Shown piece after piece: positions 50,381 to 58,919 of a stretch of 64,000 nt of DNA (position 1 is its first letter; each line of letters starts with the position of its first letter). The stretch is from Streptacidiphilus pinicola (GTDB taxonomy: Bacteria > Actinomycetota > Actinomycetes > Streptomycetales > Streptomycetaceae). The notes beneath the pieces are model-generated. The model saw only the letters and a program-made list of their open reading frames with translations, was not told the DNA's origin and did not search any database. The stretch lies in assembly GCF_003258295.1 (NCBI RefSeq), contig NZ_QKYN01000074.1, positions 1 to 64,000 of the forward strand, in the 5' to 3' direction. The translations under genes were made by a program, and so were the position numbers.

Positions 50381-50914
50381 ATGCCTGTACCGGAGTTCCT
50401 GCGCGAGCTGCGCACCCATGTCGGCCACGATCCGCTGTGGTTGAGCGGCGTCACCGGCGTGATTTTCGACGACCATGACCGGGTGCTGCTCACCCGCCGT
50501 TCCGACAACGGCCGTTGGGCGCTGCTCGCGGGCATCCTGGAGCCGGGTGAGCAGCCCGGCGACGCCGTGGTGCGCGAGGCCTTCGAGGAGGCCGGGGTGC
50601 GCGTGCTGCCGGAGCGGCTTGCCGCCGTGATGGTCGACCCGCCCGTGGTCTACCCCAACGGCGACCAGGCGACCTACCTGTCGCTGGTCTTCCGCTGCCG
50701 CTACCTGGACGGGGAGGCGCGGGTCAACGACGACGAGTCGCTGGAGGTGCGCTGGTTCGCCCTCGACGACCTGCCTGCCGACGTGACGTCGCATCAGCGG
50801 GAGAAGGTGCGGGTGGCGTTGCGCGACACGGAGACCACCTGGTTCGCGCTCTCCAAGCCCGAGCCCGAGTCCGGAATCGAGCCCGAGCCCGAGGCCGCGC
50901 CGGCAGGGCCCTGA
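50381..50914 (+). CDS. NUDIX hydrolase (177 aa)
   Basis: The Nudix box is complete: GILEPGEQPGDAVVREAFEE, then AGV (GX5EX7REUXEEXGU) near residues 56-78, with strands VTGVIFDDHDRVLLTRRSDN before it and RWFALDDLP after. Cleaves a nucleoside diphosphate linked to some moiety; the substrate is not assignable. The tail is Pro/Glu-rich. TAGGGT at 50368-50373 lies 7 nt before the ATG, so translation is probably leaderless. Confidence 0.9.
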   Translation: MPVPEFLRELRTHVGHDPLWLSGVTGVIFDDHDRVLLTRRSDNGRWALLAGILEPGEQPGDAVVREAFEEAGVRVLPERLAAVMVDPPVVYPNGDQATYLSLVFRCRYLDGEARVNDDESLEVRWFALDDLPADVTSHQREKVRVALRDTETTWFALSKPEPESGIEPEPEAAPAGP

Positions 50915-50924
50915 CGGCGACCGG

Positions 50925-51863
50925 CTACGGCACCAGCACCACCTTGCCGAGGTTGGCCCGGCGCTCGATCAACTCGTGGGCGCGGGCGGCCTCGGCGAGC
51001 GGGATCGTGGCGTGGACGGAGGTACGCAGCGCGCCGGCGCGGAATGCGGCCCACTGCTCGTCGCGCCAACGTGCGTACAGCTCGGGCTTGTTGCGTGCGA
51101 CAGCCGCCATCTGGAAGCCGACGACGGAGGCGCTGCGCACCAGCAGTTCGTAGGCCTCGACGGTGCCGCCGCCGGAGCTGAAGGCGACGAGCCGGCCGCC
51201 CGGTGCGAGCGCGCGCACCGCCGGACCGAGCAGGTCGCCGCCGACTCCGTCGAGGACCACGTCGACCGGCTCGCCCCAGGAGGCGTCGTCGTACCCGACG
51301 ACCTCGTCGGCGCCGAGGGCGCGGACGAAGTCCGCCTTGGTCAGGTCGCTCACGGCCGCGACGACCCGGGAGGCGCCGCCGTTCCTCGCGTACTGCAGGG
51401 CCAGCGAGCCGACGGCGCTGGCCGCGGCCGTGACCAGCACGGATTCGCCGGGCTCTGGACGTCCCGCCTGGTATGCGCCGCGTGCCACCAGTCCGCTGCG
51501 GACCAGGGCGACGGCGTCGAGCGCGGTGGCCTCCTCGGACACGTGGGAGGCCATGGCCTGGTGCAGCACCGTCAGTTCGGCGTAGCCGTCGGTGAAGGCG
51601 AGCCCGGTGACCCGGTCGCCGACGGCGAAGCCGGTGACGTCGGGCCCGAGGGCGACGACCCGACCCGCCACCTCCCCGCCGAGCGGGCTGGGTTCGGTGC
51701 CCTCGCGGACCTTGCGGACGACCGGCAGGGTCACCCCGATCGCCTCGCTGCGCACCAGCAGCTCGCCCGGGCCGGGCTGCGGCGCGGGTGCGTCCTCGAC
51801 GAAGAGAACCTCGGGACCGCCGTTCTTCGCACAACGGACGCGGCGCACGTGCACCTCCAGCAT
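50925..51863 (-). CDS. Zinc-type alcohol dehydrogenase-like quinone oxidoreductase (312 aa)
   Basis: MDR superfamily: PGPGELLVRSEAIGVTLPVV, GGEVAGRVVALGPDVTGFAV with GDRV, and an NADPH-binding segment GESVLVTAAASAVGSLALQY near residue 140. It lacks the catalytic zinc Cys/His set, like quinone oxidoreductases. The C-terminal IPLAEAARAHELIERRANLG is characteristic. Divergent from a MarR-type regulator with two palindromic operators in between, so probably induced by an electrophile or phenolic ligand (inference). Confidence 0.9.
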   Translation of the reverse strand: MLEVHVRRVRCAKNGGPEVLFVEDAPAPQPGPGELLVRSEAIGVTLPVVRKVREGTEPSPLGGEVAGRVVALGPDVTGFAVGDRVTGLAFTDGYAELTVLHQAMASHVSEEATALDAVALVRSGLVARGAYQAGRPEPGESVLVTAAASAVGSLALQYARNGGASRVVAAVSDLTKADFVRALGADEVVGYDDASWGEPVDVVLDGVGGDLLGPAVRALAPGGRLVAFSSGGGTVEAYELLVRSASVVGFQMAAVARNKPELYARWRDEQWAAFRAGALRTSVHATIPLAEAARAHELIERRANLGKVVLVP

Positions 51864-51884
51864 GGCAGGGGACAGGGACGGAAC

Positions 51885-51941
51885 TCGTTGGGAGTCCCAA
51901 TGAGTTCTACCCTAGTCGGGGATTCATTGGGAGGTCCAATG
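51885..51941. promoter_or_regulatory. Two MarR-type palindromic operators
   Basis: TTGGGA-G-TCCCAA (51888-51900, outer flanks 51885-51903) and CATTGG-N5-CCAATG (51925-51941) share TTGG...CCAA half-sites, about 40 bp apart centre to centre. The second lies just upstream of the MarR gene's -10-like TACGCT (51950-51955). Confidence 0.7.
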
Positions 51942-51961
51942 GTTTCGGATACGCTGCCGCC

Positions 51962-52423
51962 ATGGCACAGACGCAGCCCGATCCCCAGCCCGTCCCCGTC
52001 GGCGCCCTCGCGCACATCCAGACCCTGCCGAGTTGGCTCGTCGGGCGCGTCGCCGCGCGGGGGCGGAGCCTGGTCGCGGAGGCGATCGCGGGGGAGGGGT
52101 TGAAGCTCCAGCACCACGCCCTGCTGGCCGCCGTCGCCGACGACGGGCCGTTGGCCCAGGCCGATCTGGTGCGCCGCCTCGGCTTCGACGCCAAGGACGT
52201 CGTGCTGATGCTCAATCACCTGGAGGGCCAGGGCCTGCTCGTGCGCGAGCCGGACCCGCGCGACCGGCGAAAGAACGCCGTCACGGCCACCCCGCCGGGC
52301 CGCCGCACGCTGGAGCGCTGCGCCCGCCTCGCCGACGAGGCCAACGAGCGGCTGCTCGCGCCGCTCGATCCGGAGGAGCGCCGGACGCTGCTCGCCCTGC
52401 TGGCCCGGGTCCAGCAGGGCTGA
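51962..52423 (+). CDS. MarR-family regulator (153 aa)
   Basis: Winged-helix regulator: LKLQHHALLAAVADDGPLAQ, ADLVRRLGFDAKDVVLMLNH (recognition helix), LEGQGLLVREPDPRDRRKNA with VTATPPGR (wing), then a dimerisation helix. The DPRDRRKN motif is characteristic. TACGCT 6 nt before the ATG suggests a leaderless transcript. It probably represses itself and the divergent oxidoreductase through the palindromes upstream. Confidence 0.92.
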   Translation: MAQTQPDPQPVPVGALAHIQTLPSWLVGRVAARGRSLVAEAIAGEGLKLQHHALLAAVADDGPLAQADLVRRLGFDAKDVVLMLNHLEGQGLLVREPDPRDRRKNAVTATPPGRRTLERCARLADEANERLLAPLDPEERRTLLALLARVQQG

Positions 52424-52458
52424 CCGCGCCTCAGTAGCCCTGTCTCGGCAGGTCTGTG

Positions 52459-52974
52459 TCAGTTGCCGAGAAGGTGCGGCGGGTGGTGCGGCGGGGTCTT
52501 GCGGACGCGGTAGGCCTCCTCGGCGGCCTCCGCCACCGCGGCCAGGTCGCCGCCCGCCGTCGCCGTGGCGAGGGCCGGAGCCGCACCCTCGACCAGCGGT
52601 GCGTCGCAGAAGCGGATGGGGAACGGCAGCGCCAGCTCCTCGGCCCGGTCGAGCAGTGCCAGCACGACGCGCGCCGTCTCCGGCAGGTCGCACAGCACCG
52701 CGACGCCGACGCCCTGGTCGACCGCCCGGGCGGCGGCCACGACGCCCGTCGGCGTGGAGCCCACCGCCGCGACCGGCGCGGGGTCGGCGCCGGGCAGCAG
52801 GCCGATGCACTCGTCCAACGTGGCCTGCGCCAGCGCGCGGCTGCGGCAGACCAGGACGATCCCGACCCGGTCCCGTTCGGGCAGCGTCAACACCCGCAGC
52901 GGCGTCCGCGCCGTCTCGTCCTCGCGGTTCGGCGGACGCAGCGGTACGACGTCGGCCTTTCCGTCCTCGGTCAC
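52459..52974 (-). CDS. DhaM/PTS-EIIA-like protein with catalytic His replaced by Arg (171 aa)
   Basis: After a ~35-residue disordered start, the sequence follows the EIIA-Man-type phosphotransfer domain of DhaM: VGIVLVCRSRALAQATLDEC, APVAAVGSTPTGVVAAARAV, VLCDLPETARVVLALL, and IRFCDAPLVEGAAPALATAT. In active proteins the first motif is V-S-H-S-R-A-L-A with the phosphorylated His. Here residue 44 is Arg, so phosphotransfer is not expected. GGAGG precedes the GTG at 52974. No DhaK, DhaL, HPr or EI gene is adjacent. It may be a regulatory paralogue. Confidence 0.72.
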   Translation of the reverse strand: MTEDGKADVVPLRPPNREDETARTPLRVLTLPERDRVGIVLVCRSRALAQATLDECIGLLPGADPAPVAAVGSTPTGVVAAARAVDQGVGVAVLCDLPETARVVLALLDRAEELALPFPIRFCDAPLVEGAAPALATATAGGDLAAVAEAAEEAYRVRKTPPHHPPHLLGN

Positions 52975-52994
52975 GTGCAACCTCCGCGCCCAGC

Positions 52995-53825
52995 CTAGGC
53001 ATCCTCCCTGTCCTCGGCCGGTGGCAACACGCGGAGACGGTGCAGCGTCCAGCCCCGACCCGCGGGGTCCAGCGGGCGCGTGGCCTGGGAGAACAGCTCC
53101 GCGGCGCGGCGGTACGAGAGCCGCCCGCGACCCGTCAGCCGGCAGCGGTCCGCGGTGGGTGTCCCCTCCGGGGCCCGGCGGTCGGTCAGGAAGACCGGGC
53201 CGGAGGTGCGGCCCTGGAGCAGCAGGGTCAGCAGCCGGGCGGTGGCGTCGCCCCAGTGCAGCCGCGGCAGTCCGCGTCGGTGGGCGCGCACGTGGGTGCG
53301 CCGGCGGGGGCGGTCCAGGTCGGCGAGGTCGAGCGCGAGCACCTCGGCAGCCGAGGCGCCGGTGTCGTACAGCAGATGCCACAGCGTCTGCTCGCGCAGA
53401 CCCGCCCGCAACCCGAGGACCGCTCGCAGCTGAGCTCCCGTCAGCGGCTGGGCGTCGACGGGGGAGACGGGAGCCGGTGTGCTGCCGAGGTCCGGCAAGG
53501 GATCGGTGTGCAGCCACCCCTGCGCCCGCCACCACCGCACCGCGCTGCGCAAGGTGGACAGCTCCCGCTCCCGGGTGCGCGGTGCGCGCGCGTCCAACGC
53601 GGCGCGCACCCGGGCCGCGACCGTCGCGTCCTCCAGTGCGGCGAGCGGTACGACCGGGGGACGGGCCCCGCGCCGGGCGCGCCCGGCGGGCGGGTCCTCG
53701 CCGACGAGCGTCCACGCCCAGGCGGTCAACGCGATCCCGTAGACGCGCCGTGATCCCTCGCTCAGCGACGCGGCGGCGAGGTAGCGCTCGACGGCGACGG
53801 CGAACTCGACCGGTGGGGGGCACAA
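52995..53825 (-). pseudogene. Tyrosine-recombinase (integrase) relic, C-terminally truncated
   Basis: An N-terminal SAM-like domain (VAVERYLAAASLSEGSRRVY) and the catalytic domain of a phage-type integrase are recognisable: QTLWHLLYDTGASAAEVLAL with DLADLD (the first catalytic Arg in TGARxxE is Ser), and WTLHRLR (HxxR box) at the very end. The frame stops about 11 residues later, so the second His/Trp box and the Tyr nucleophile are missing. Start TTG at 53825 after AAAGGAG. It cannot be a working recombinase; it may be a degenerate remnant or a repurposed DNA-binding protein. Confidence 0.7.
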
Positions 53826-53848
53826 TGCGGCGTCGTCTCCTTTTCTGT

Positions 53849-53874
53849 CGCAGTAAACAAGCCGATTTACTGCG
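53849..53874. repeat. Perfect 9-bp inverted repeat upstream of the integrase relic
   Basis: CGCAGTAAA (53849-53857), 8-bp spacer, TTTACTGCG (53866-53874), inside an unusually AT-rich stretch at about 53840-53925. A candidate operator or old recombination site. Confidence 0.5.
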
Positions 53875-53969
53875 GCTGGCTCTTTCTTGGAAAAGAATAT
53901 CGCAATTCTCGGCGGAATTCCCACGGAAAGTCTTGCCGTGCGGTCCGACGGCCCTGCAGTCTCGATCTC

Positions 53970-55259
53970 ATGGACCTCGTCGCGCACCCGCGCCGAGGCC
54001 GCCCGGCCGCCGTACCACGGCGTGGCGCGGACGGTCTCGGCCGGGAATTCCGTCGGTTCGCCTGCGCCCAGGCCGCCTCGCTCACCGGTACCGCGATGGC
54101 GGGCGTCGCGCTCGCATTCGCGGTGCTCGCCACCGGACGCGGAGGCGCCGGGCTCGGAATGGTCCTGGCCGCGCGCATGGTGCCGCTCGTCCTGATGCTG
54201 CTCGTCGGCGGCACCGCCGCCGACCGCTTCGGCAGCCGCCGGGTGATGCTCGGCGCGGACCTGCTGCGCTGTGTCGCCCAGGCGGCCTTCGGGCTGCTGG
54301 TGCTCTCCGGATCGCGAGCCCTGGCACCCATGCTCGTGCTGGCCGCGCTCGCCGGGGTCGGCGAGGCGGGCTTCGGTCCCGGGCAGTCGGCGCTTGTCCC
54401 CGGGCTGGTCCGCGCGGACCTGCTGGTGCGGGCCAACGCCACGCTGGCGATGCTGCGCAGCGCCGCGACCGTCCTCGGGCCGGTGCTGGCCGGCGGTGTG
54501 CTGGCCTGGGCGGGCCGGTCGGACCGGGTGGGCCCGGCGGCGGTGCTGCTGACGGACGCGGTCACGTTCGCGCTCAGCGCGCTCGCCCTGCGGCGTCTCG
54601 TGTTGCCGGAGCCCGTCCGGGCCGGGAGCACGGAGACGTTCCTCGCCGAACTGCGGGCCGGCTGGGGTGAGTTCCGCACCCGGAACTGGCTGTGGACCAC
54701 GACGCTGCACATGGCCCTGTTCAACCTGCTGGTCTGGGCGCCGTATCTGGTGCTGGGCCCGCTGCTGGCCGCACGGGACCTGGGCGGAGCCGGAGCCTGG
54801 GGCGCGATCATGGGCTGCTACGGCGCGGGCGCGCTGCTCGGCGCGGTCGTGGTGCACGCCCGCCGTCCGGCCCGACCGCTGCCCACGGCCGTGCTCACGA
54901 CGACGCTGTTCGCCGCCGCGCCGGCGACGCTGGCCCTCGGTCTGCCGCTCGTGGCGGTCTGCGGCGGCGCGGTCGTGTCCGGCGTCGCGTCGTCCGCCTG
55001 CGGGACGCTCTTCGCGGCCGTCAACCAGCGCCGCATCCCACCCGCGCTGCGTGGCCGCCTCTCCGCCTACGGCTCAGTGGGCTCCTTCGGCCTCGGCCCG
55101 CTGGGGCTGGTGGCCGCCGGACCGGTCGCGGCGGTCGTCGGGGCGCGCCGCGAGCTGGCCCTCGGCGTGGTGTGGCTGCTCGCCGCGGCCGCGCTGGTCG
55201 CCACGCTACCGGCCGTGCATGCCAAGGGTGTTGATGACGGCGAGCGCCAACCGGCCTGA
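53970..55259 (+). CDS. MFS exporter (429 aa)
   Basis: Twelve-helix major facilitator, resembling the drug-efflux/enterobactin-exporter type. The loop 2-3 motif VGGTAADRFGSRRVMLGADL (motif A) is near residue 75. Helices such as AMAGVALAFAVLATGRGGAG, VLGPVLAGGVLAWAG and AAAPATLALGLPLVAVCGGA follow. A central cytoplasmic loop (ETFLAELRAGWGEFRTRNWL) separates the two halves. Substrate unknown. The first ~30 residues before FACAQAASLTG are Arg-rich, so a later start is possible. Convergent with the PanE-like gene. Confidence 0.87.
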   Translation: MDLVAHPRRGRPAAVPRRGADGLGREFRRFACAQAASLTGTAMAGVALAFAVLATGRGGAGLGMVLAARMVPLVLMLLVGGTAADRFGSRRVMLGADLLRCVAQAAFGLLVLSGSRALAPMLVLAALAGVGEAGFGPGQSALVPGLVRADLLVRANATLAMLRSAATVLGPVLAGGVLAWAGRSDRVGPAAVLLTDAVTFALSALALRRLVLPEPVRAGSTETFLAELRAGWGEFRTRNWLWTTTLHMALFNLLVWAPYLVLGPLLAARDLGGAGAWGAIMGCYGAGALLGAVVVHARRPARPLPTAVLTTTLFAAAPATLALGLPLVAVCGGAVVSGVASSACGTLFAAVNQRRIPPALRGRLSAYGSVGSFGLGPLGLVAAGPVAAVVGARRELALGVVWLLAAAALVATLPAVHAKGVDDGERQPA

Positions 55260-55297
55260 GTGCCGTGCCCGGTCCGGTCCCGTCCGGCCCGGTCCGC

Positions 55298-56317
55298 TCA
55301 CCCGTGCGCGCGCAGTGCGGCCAGCAGGTCCGGGCCGGACCAGGCACGGGCGGTGCCGGCCGGTGCCTGCTCGGCCTCGTGGACGAGGGCGGCCAGCCGG
55401 GCGTTGGCCGGGGCGGTCAGGCCGTGCCGCCCGGCCAGGGCGACGATCTCGCCCTGCAGCGAGTCGACCTCGGTGAGCCGGCCGCGCTGCAGGTCCTCCC
55501 ACATCGAGGAGCGCGCGGTGGCGTCGATCGCCAGCATCGCCTTGGCCGCGCGGGTGAACACGGCGTCCGGGAGCCGGAGCAGAGGCGGCATCAGGGCGGG
55601 TTTCACCGCGCCGAGTTGGGCGGGACGAATGCCCTCCGCGTGGAACGCGGTCAGCGCCTCGCGCTGGCACAGCGCCAGACAGCTGCGGTAGGAGCGGTCG
55701 CCGAGCTGCGCGCGCAGGGGGACACCGGAGAGCGCGTTGACGGCGTTGTTGAGGTTCATCAGCAGCTTGGCGTACTGGACCTCGCGCATGTCGGCGCGGG
55801 CCTGGACGCGCAGGCCCGACGCCGCGAGCGCGGCGACGAGCGGCGCGCCCAGGACGTCGTCGTCCAGCATCAGCGCGCCGCCGGTGCCTTGGTGGAAGCG
55901 GCCGGGCTCGGTCTGCAGCACGTTGTAGGGGACCATCCCGGTGAGCACGGTCTGCCGCGGCAGCTCCTCGCGCAGGACCGCGGCGTTGTGCAGGCCGTTC
56001 TGGAAGCTGACCACGACCGTGCCGGGCGCCAGGTGCGGGGCGAGTTCGCGCGCGGCGGCGCGGGTGCCGTCGGACTTGACCGTGACCAGCACGACGTCCG
56101 CGCCGGCGGCGGCCGAGGCGTCGGCGGCGACGGTGAGAGCGCCGGGGGAGACGTGCAGCGGCTCGCGGCGGCCACTGGTCAGCGTCAGACCCTGCTCGGC
56201 GACGACGGCCATGGCCGCGGGGCGGCCGATCAGCGTCACCTCGACGTCGCCCTGCCCGGCGAGGTGCCCGCCCAGGTGGCAGCCGATGCTGCCCGCGCCC
56301 ATGACCGCGATGCGCAT
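55298..56317 (-). CDS. Ketopantoate reductase-like (ApbA/PanE) protein (339 aa)
   Basis: NADPH-dependent 2-dehydropantoate 2-reductase fold. Rossmann motif RIAVMGAGSIGCHLGGHLAG is at the N-terminus. Further matches are DVVLVTVKSDGTRAAAREL, VVSFQNGLHNAAVLREELP near residue 105, and the catalytic-lysine region VQYAKLLMNLNNAVNALSGV near 195. The C-terminal SSMWEDLQRGRLTEVDSLQG carries the conserved E-D-x2-G-R-x-T-E motif. Either pantothenate synthesis or a related reduction is possible; no other pan genes are near. AGAGAGG precedes the ATG at 56317. Confidence 0.9.
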   Translation of the reverse strand: MRIAVMGAGSIGCHLGGHLAGQGDVEVTLIGRPAAMAVVAEQGLTLTSGRREPLHVSPGALTVAADASAAAGADVVLVTVKSDGTRAAARELAPHLAPGTVVVSFQNGLHNAAVLREELPRQTVLTGMVPYNVLQTEPGRFHQGTGGALMLDDDVLGAPLVAALAASGLRVQARADMREVQYAKLLMNLNNAVNALSGVPLRAQLGDRSYRSCLALCQREALTAFHAEGIRPAQLGAVKPALMPPLLRLPDAVFTRAAKAMLAIDATARSSMWEDLQRGRLTEVDSLQGEIVALAGRHGLTAPANARLAALVHEAEQAPAGTARAWSGPDLLAALRAHG

Positions 56318-56408
56318 GCCGGTGAACCTCTCTGAGCGACGGCGTCGGGTGACGTTCGAGTGGCTGCACCCTACCGGTGGGTTGCGCGGCGTGCCCCTTC
56401 CAGATTTT

Positions 56409-56422
56409 TGGAACACGTTCTA
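56409..56422. promoter_or_regulatory. KstR-type operator upstream of the acyl-CoA dehydrogenase
   Basis: TGGAACACGTTCTA matches TNNAACNNGTTNNA, the pattern I know for the lipid/steroid repressor KstR of actinobacteria. It overlaps TAATCT (56421-56426), a likely -10 of the plus-strand gene, and lies in the divergent region with the PanE-like gene. Confidence 0.6.
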
Positions 56423-56463
56423 ATCTGCGCAGCGACAGCAGAGCGATCGCACCTGGAGGCGTC

Positions 56464-57642
56464 GTGCACCTGGACTACACCCTGGAGCAGCAGCGGCTCC
56501 GCGCCGAACTGCGCGCCTACTTCGCCGAGCTGATGCCGCCCGAGGCGCACGGCCGCCTGAACGACCCGCGCGAGCAGAAGAAGTTCTACCGCGCCGTCAA
56601 CCGCCGCCTGGGCGCGGACGGCTGGCTCGGGGTGGGCTGGCCGGCCGAGTACGGCGGGCGCGGCATGGAGGCCTTCGAGCAGTTCATCTTCTTCGACGAG
56701 GCCGCCCAGGCGGGCGTGCCGCTGCCGATCATGGCGCTCAACACCGTCGGGCCGTCGATCATGAAGTTCGGCACGCCGGAGCAGAAGGCCTTCTTCCTCC
56801 CCAAGATCCTCGCCGGGGAGATCGACATCGCCATCGGCTACTCCGAGCCGGAGGCGGGCACCGACCTCGCCGCGCTGAAGACCCGCGCGGTGCGCGACGG
56901 CGACCACTACGTCGTCAACGGCCAGAAGATCTGGACCACCAACGGCGACACCGCCGACTGGGTCTGGCTGGCCACCCGCACCGACCCGGACGCCCCGCCG
57001 CACAAGGGCATCACCATGCTGATGGTCGACACCACCGACCCCGGCTACTCCACCACCCTCATCCGCACCCTGGCCGGCCACGACACCACCGCCAGCTACT
57101 ACCAGGACGTCCGCGTCCCGGTCACCATGCGGGTCGGGGAGGAGAACGCCGGCTGGCGGCTCATCACCAATCAGCTCAACCACGAGCGGGTCACCCTCGC
57201 GGCCCACGCCACCATGGCCAACCGCGCCCTCGCCGAGGTCCAGGCCTGGGCCCGGGAGACCGAACTCGCCCACGGCAAGCGCGTCATCGACCTCCCGTGG
57301 GTGCGCCAGCGCCTGTCCCGCGCCCACAGCCGTCTCGACGCGGTCAAGCTGCTCAACTGGCAGATGGTCGACGCCGTCGAACGCAACGCGCTCACCCCGC
57401 AGGACGCCTCCGCCGTCAAGGTCTACGGCAGCGAGGCCCGCCGCGACGCCTACGCCTGGCTCATGGAGGTCGTCGGCGCGGCCGGCCCCCTCAAGGAGGG
57501 CTCCTCCGGCGAGGTCCTGCGCGGCAACCTCGAACGCGGCTACCGCAGCGCGGTCATCTTCACCTTCGGCGGCGGCAACAACGAGATCCAGCGCGAGATC
57601 ATCAGCTGGATCGGCCTCGGCATGCCCCGCGTGCGCCGCTGA
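56464..57642 (+). CDS. Acyl-CoA dehydrogenase (392 aa)
   Basis: Flavoenzyme of beta-oxidation-type chemistry: GWPAEYGGRGMEAFEQFIFF (N-terminal domain), AIGYSEPEAGTDLAALKTRA near residue 140 (FAD/substrate), NGQKIWTTNGDTADWVWLAT, and the C-terminal IFTFGGGNNEIQREIISWIG near 365. This subtype is common in actinobacterial steroid and branched-acid catabolism. TGGAGG precedes the GTG at 56464. The AACACGTT operator upstream suggests control by a KstR-like TetR repressor, which is not encoded in this window next to it. Confidence 0.92.
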   Translation: MHLDYTLEQQRLRAELRAYFAELMPPEAHGRLNDPREQKKFYRAVNRRLGADGWLGVGWPAEYGGRGMEAFEQFIFFDEAAQAGVPLPIMALNTVGPSIMKFGTPEQKAFFLPKILAGEIDIAIGYSEPEAGTDLAALKTRAVRDGDHYVVNGQKIWTTNGDTADWVWLATRTDPDAPPHKGITMLMVDTTDPGYSTTLIRTLAGHDTTASYYQDVRVPVTMRVGEENAGWRLITNQLNHERVTLAAHATMANRALAEVQAWARETELAHGKRVIDLPWVRQRLSRAHSRLDAVKLLNWQMVDAVERNALTPQDASAVKVYGSEARRDAYAWLMEVVGAAGPLKEGSSGEVLRGNLERGYRSAVIFTFGGGNNEIQREIISWIGLGMPRVRR

Positions 57643-57664
57643 GGCTCGGCCCGGGGATGGTGGG

Positions 57665-58537
57665 TCAGGCGGCGGTGTGGACGTAGCCGAGCGTGGTGAG
57701 GCCCTCGGCCTGGCAGAGGGCGTCCGCGGCCCCGCCGAGCTCGGTCTGCAGCAGCTGGTAGTCGGCGCCGTTGGCCTGACCCCAGTGCATCGCCGCCCGC
57801 CACAGCTGCCGTCCGTAGCCGTGGCCGCGCTGCTCGGGCAGGACGCCGAAGTACGGCGGCAGCAGGCGCACCGCGCCGACCGGGTCCTTCATCGTCTCCA
57901 TCGGGCCGATCGCGCCCACGAACCGGCCGCCGGACACCTGGGTGAGGATCGGCCCCGCGAGCGCGTCGGACTGGAACCGGCGCCACAGGAACGCGAAGCC
58001 GTGTGCCGCCATCTGCTCGGCGAACACCCCGAAGCGCGCCCGTACCGGTTCGGGCACCTGCCGGAGGTCCTCGACGCCGTCGACGGCCCCGTCCTCGCCG
58101 GGCCGGAACGTCTTCAGCTGCACGCGGGTCACGGACACGCCGGGCTGGGGGCTCGACCGGTCGGGCTCACACCAGACGACGCGCGCCCGCTCGACGTCCT
58201 CGCGGGCGGCGAGCCGGCGGGCGAGCTGGAGCAGCTCCTCGACGGGGGCGTCGCCGTCACCGAACCAGTGGACCTTGACCAGGCCGCGTCCCCAGATGCT
58301 GATCGTCGGAATCACCGTCCGACCGGGGCCGTGCTCGATGTCGCCCGGCATCACGCTCTCGTCCTTCATCGCCGACCAGCGGTGCTCCGCGTCGTACGGC
58401 AGGAGCCGGGTGGTCCCGGCCACCGCCAGCACGTCGGCGATCAGCTCCGGACCGAGCGCGTCGGGGTGGACGGGCCCCAGCGTAGGGACGTACGGAACAC
58501 GCATCACAGGCCGCAGCCAGTCCCACGAGAGCTCCAT
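57665..58537 (-). CDS. GNAT-family acetyltransferase (290 aa)
   Basis: The C-terminal region carries the acetyl-CoA site: VRLLPPYFGVLPEQRGHGYG followed by RQLWRAAMHWGQANGADYQL (about residues 225-265). The N-terminal ~150 residues contain a beta-rich region (GRTVIPTISIWGRGLVKVHW) that may be a second lobe. Substrate unknown. TAGGGT lies 6 nt before the ATG at 58537 on the minus strand, suggesting leaderless translation. Convergent with the acyl-CoA dehydrogenase gene. Confidence 0.85.
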   Translation of the reverse strand: MELSWDWLRPVMRVPYVPTLGPVHPDALGPELIADVLAVAGTTRLLPYDAEHRWSAMKDESVMPGDIEHGPGRTVIPTISIWGRGLVKVHWFGDGDAPVEELLQLARRLAAREDVERARVVWCEPDRSSPQPGVSVTRVQLKTFRPGEDGAVDGVEDLRQVPEPVRARFGVFAEQMAAHGFAFLWRRFQSDALAGPILTQVSGGRFVGAIGPMETMKDPVGAVRLLPPYFGVLPEQRGHGYGRQLWRAAMHWGQANGADYQLLQTELGGAADALCQAEGLTTLGYVHTAA

Positions 58538-58919
58538 GGCCGCACCCTACCCGTGCTCGGCGCGGAACCGGAGGGCGGACACCAACCTCTCGTGGGGGCG
58601 CAGCGACCCGCGCCGACCTGTCCTGCCCCGGGAGTCCCGATGCACCCACGCCGCACCCCGTTCCTCCCTGCTCCCGTCTCGCCGCCCTCGCGGTCGTTGC
58701 TGACGGCCGGAGCGACCCTCTCCGCGACGACATGGCCACTGGGCGACCCCGGCGGGGCGGCGACCGAGCACTGGGAGCTGACGCTCACCGTCGCCCCCTG
58801 AGACGCGGCCGTTCGGGCTTCGTGGGTACGCCGAGCAACCGCCGGCCGGAAAGCTGCGGGTGCCGTGAGTGCGACCTGTGAATGGTCTATGGTGAACGTG
58901 TTCTACGAAGAGGACACCC
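58538..58919. other. Gene-poor interval
   Basis: About 380 bp without a convincing gene. A plus-strand frame from 58638 (54 codons) lacks a ribosome binding site and protein-like composition. A TATGGT hexamer at 58888-58893 could be a -10 for the small frame that follows. Confidence 0.4.

Noticed and set aside
52995-55259. Possible prophage or integrative element around the integrase
   Set aside because: Only a truncated recombinase is present; no phage, replication, transfer or excisionase genes and no flanking tRNA or duplicated att sequence.
58638-58801. 54-codon plus-strand frame
   Set aside because: No ribosome binding site, no protein-like pattern; treated as non-coding.
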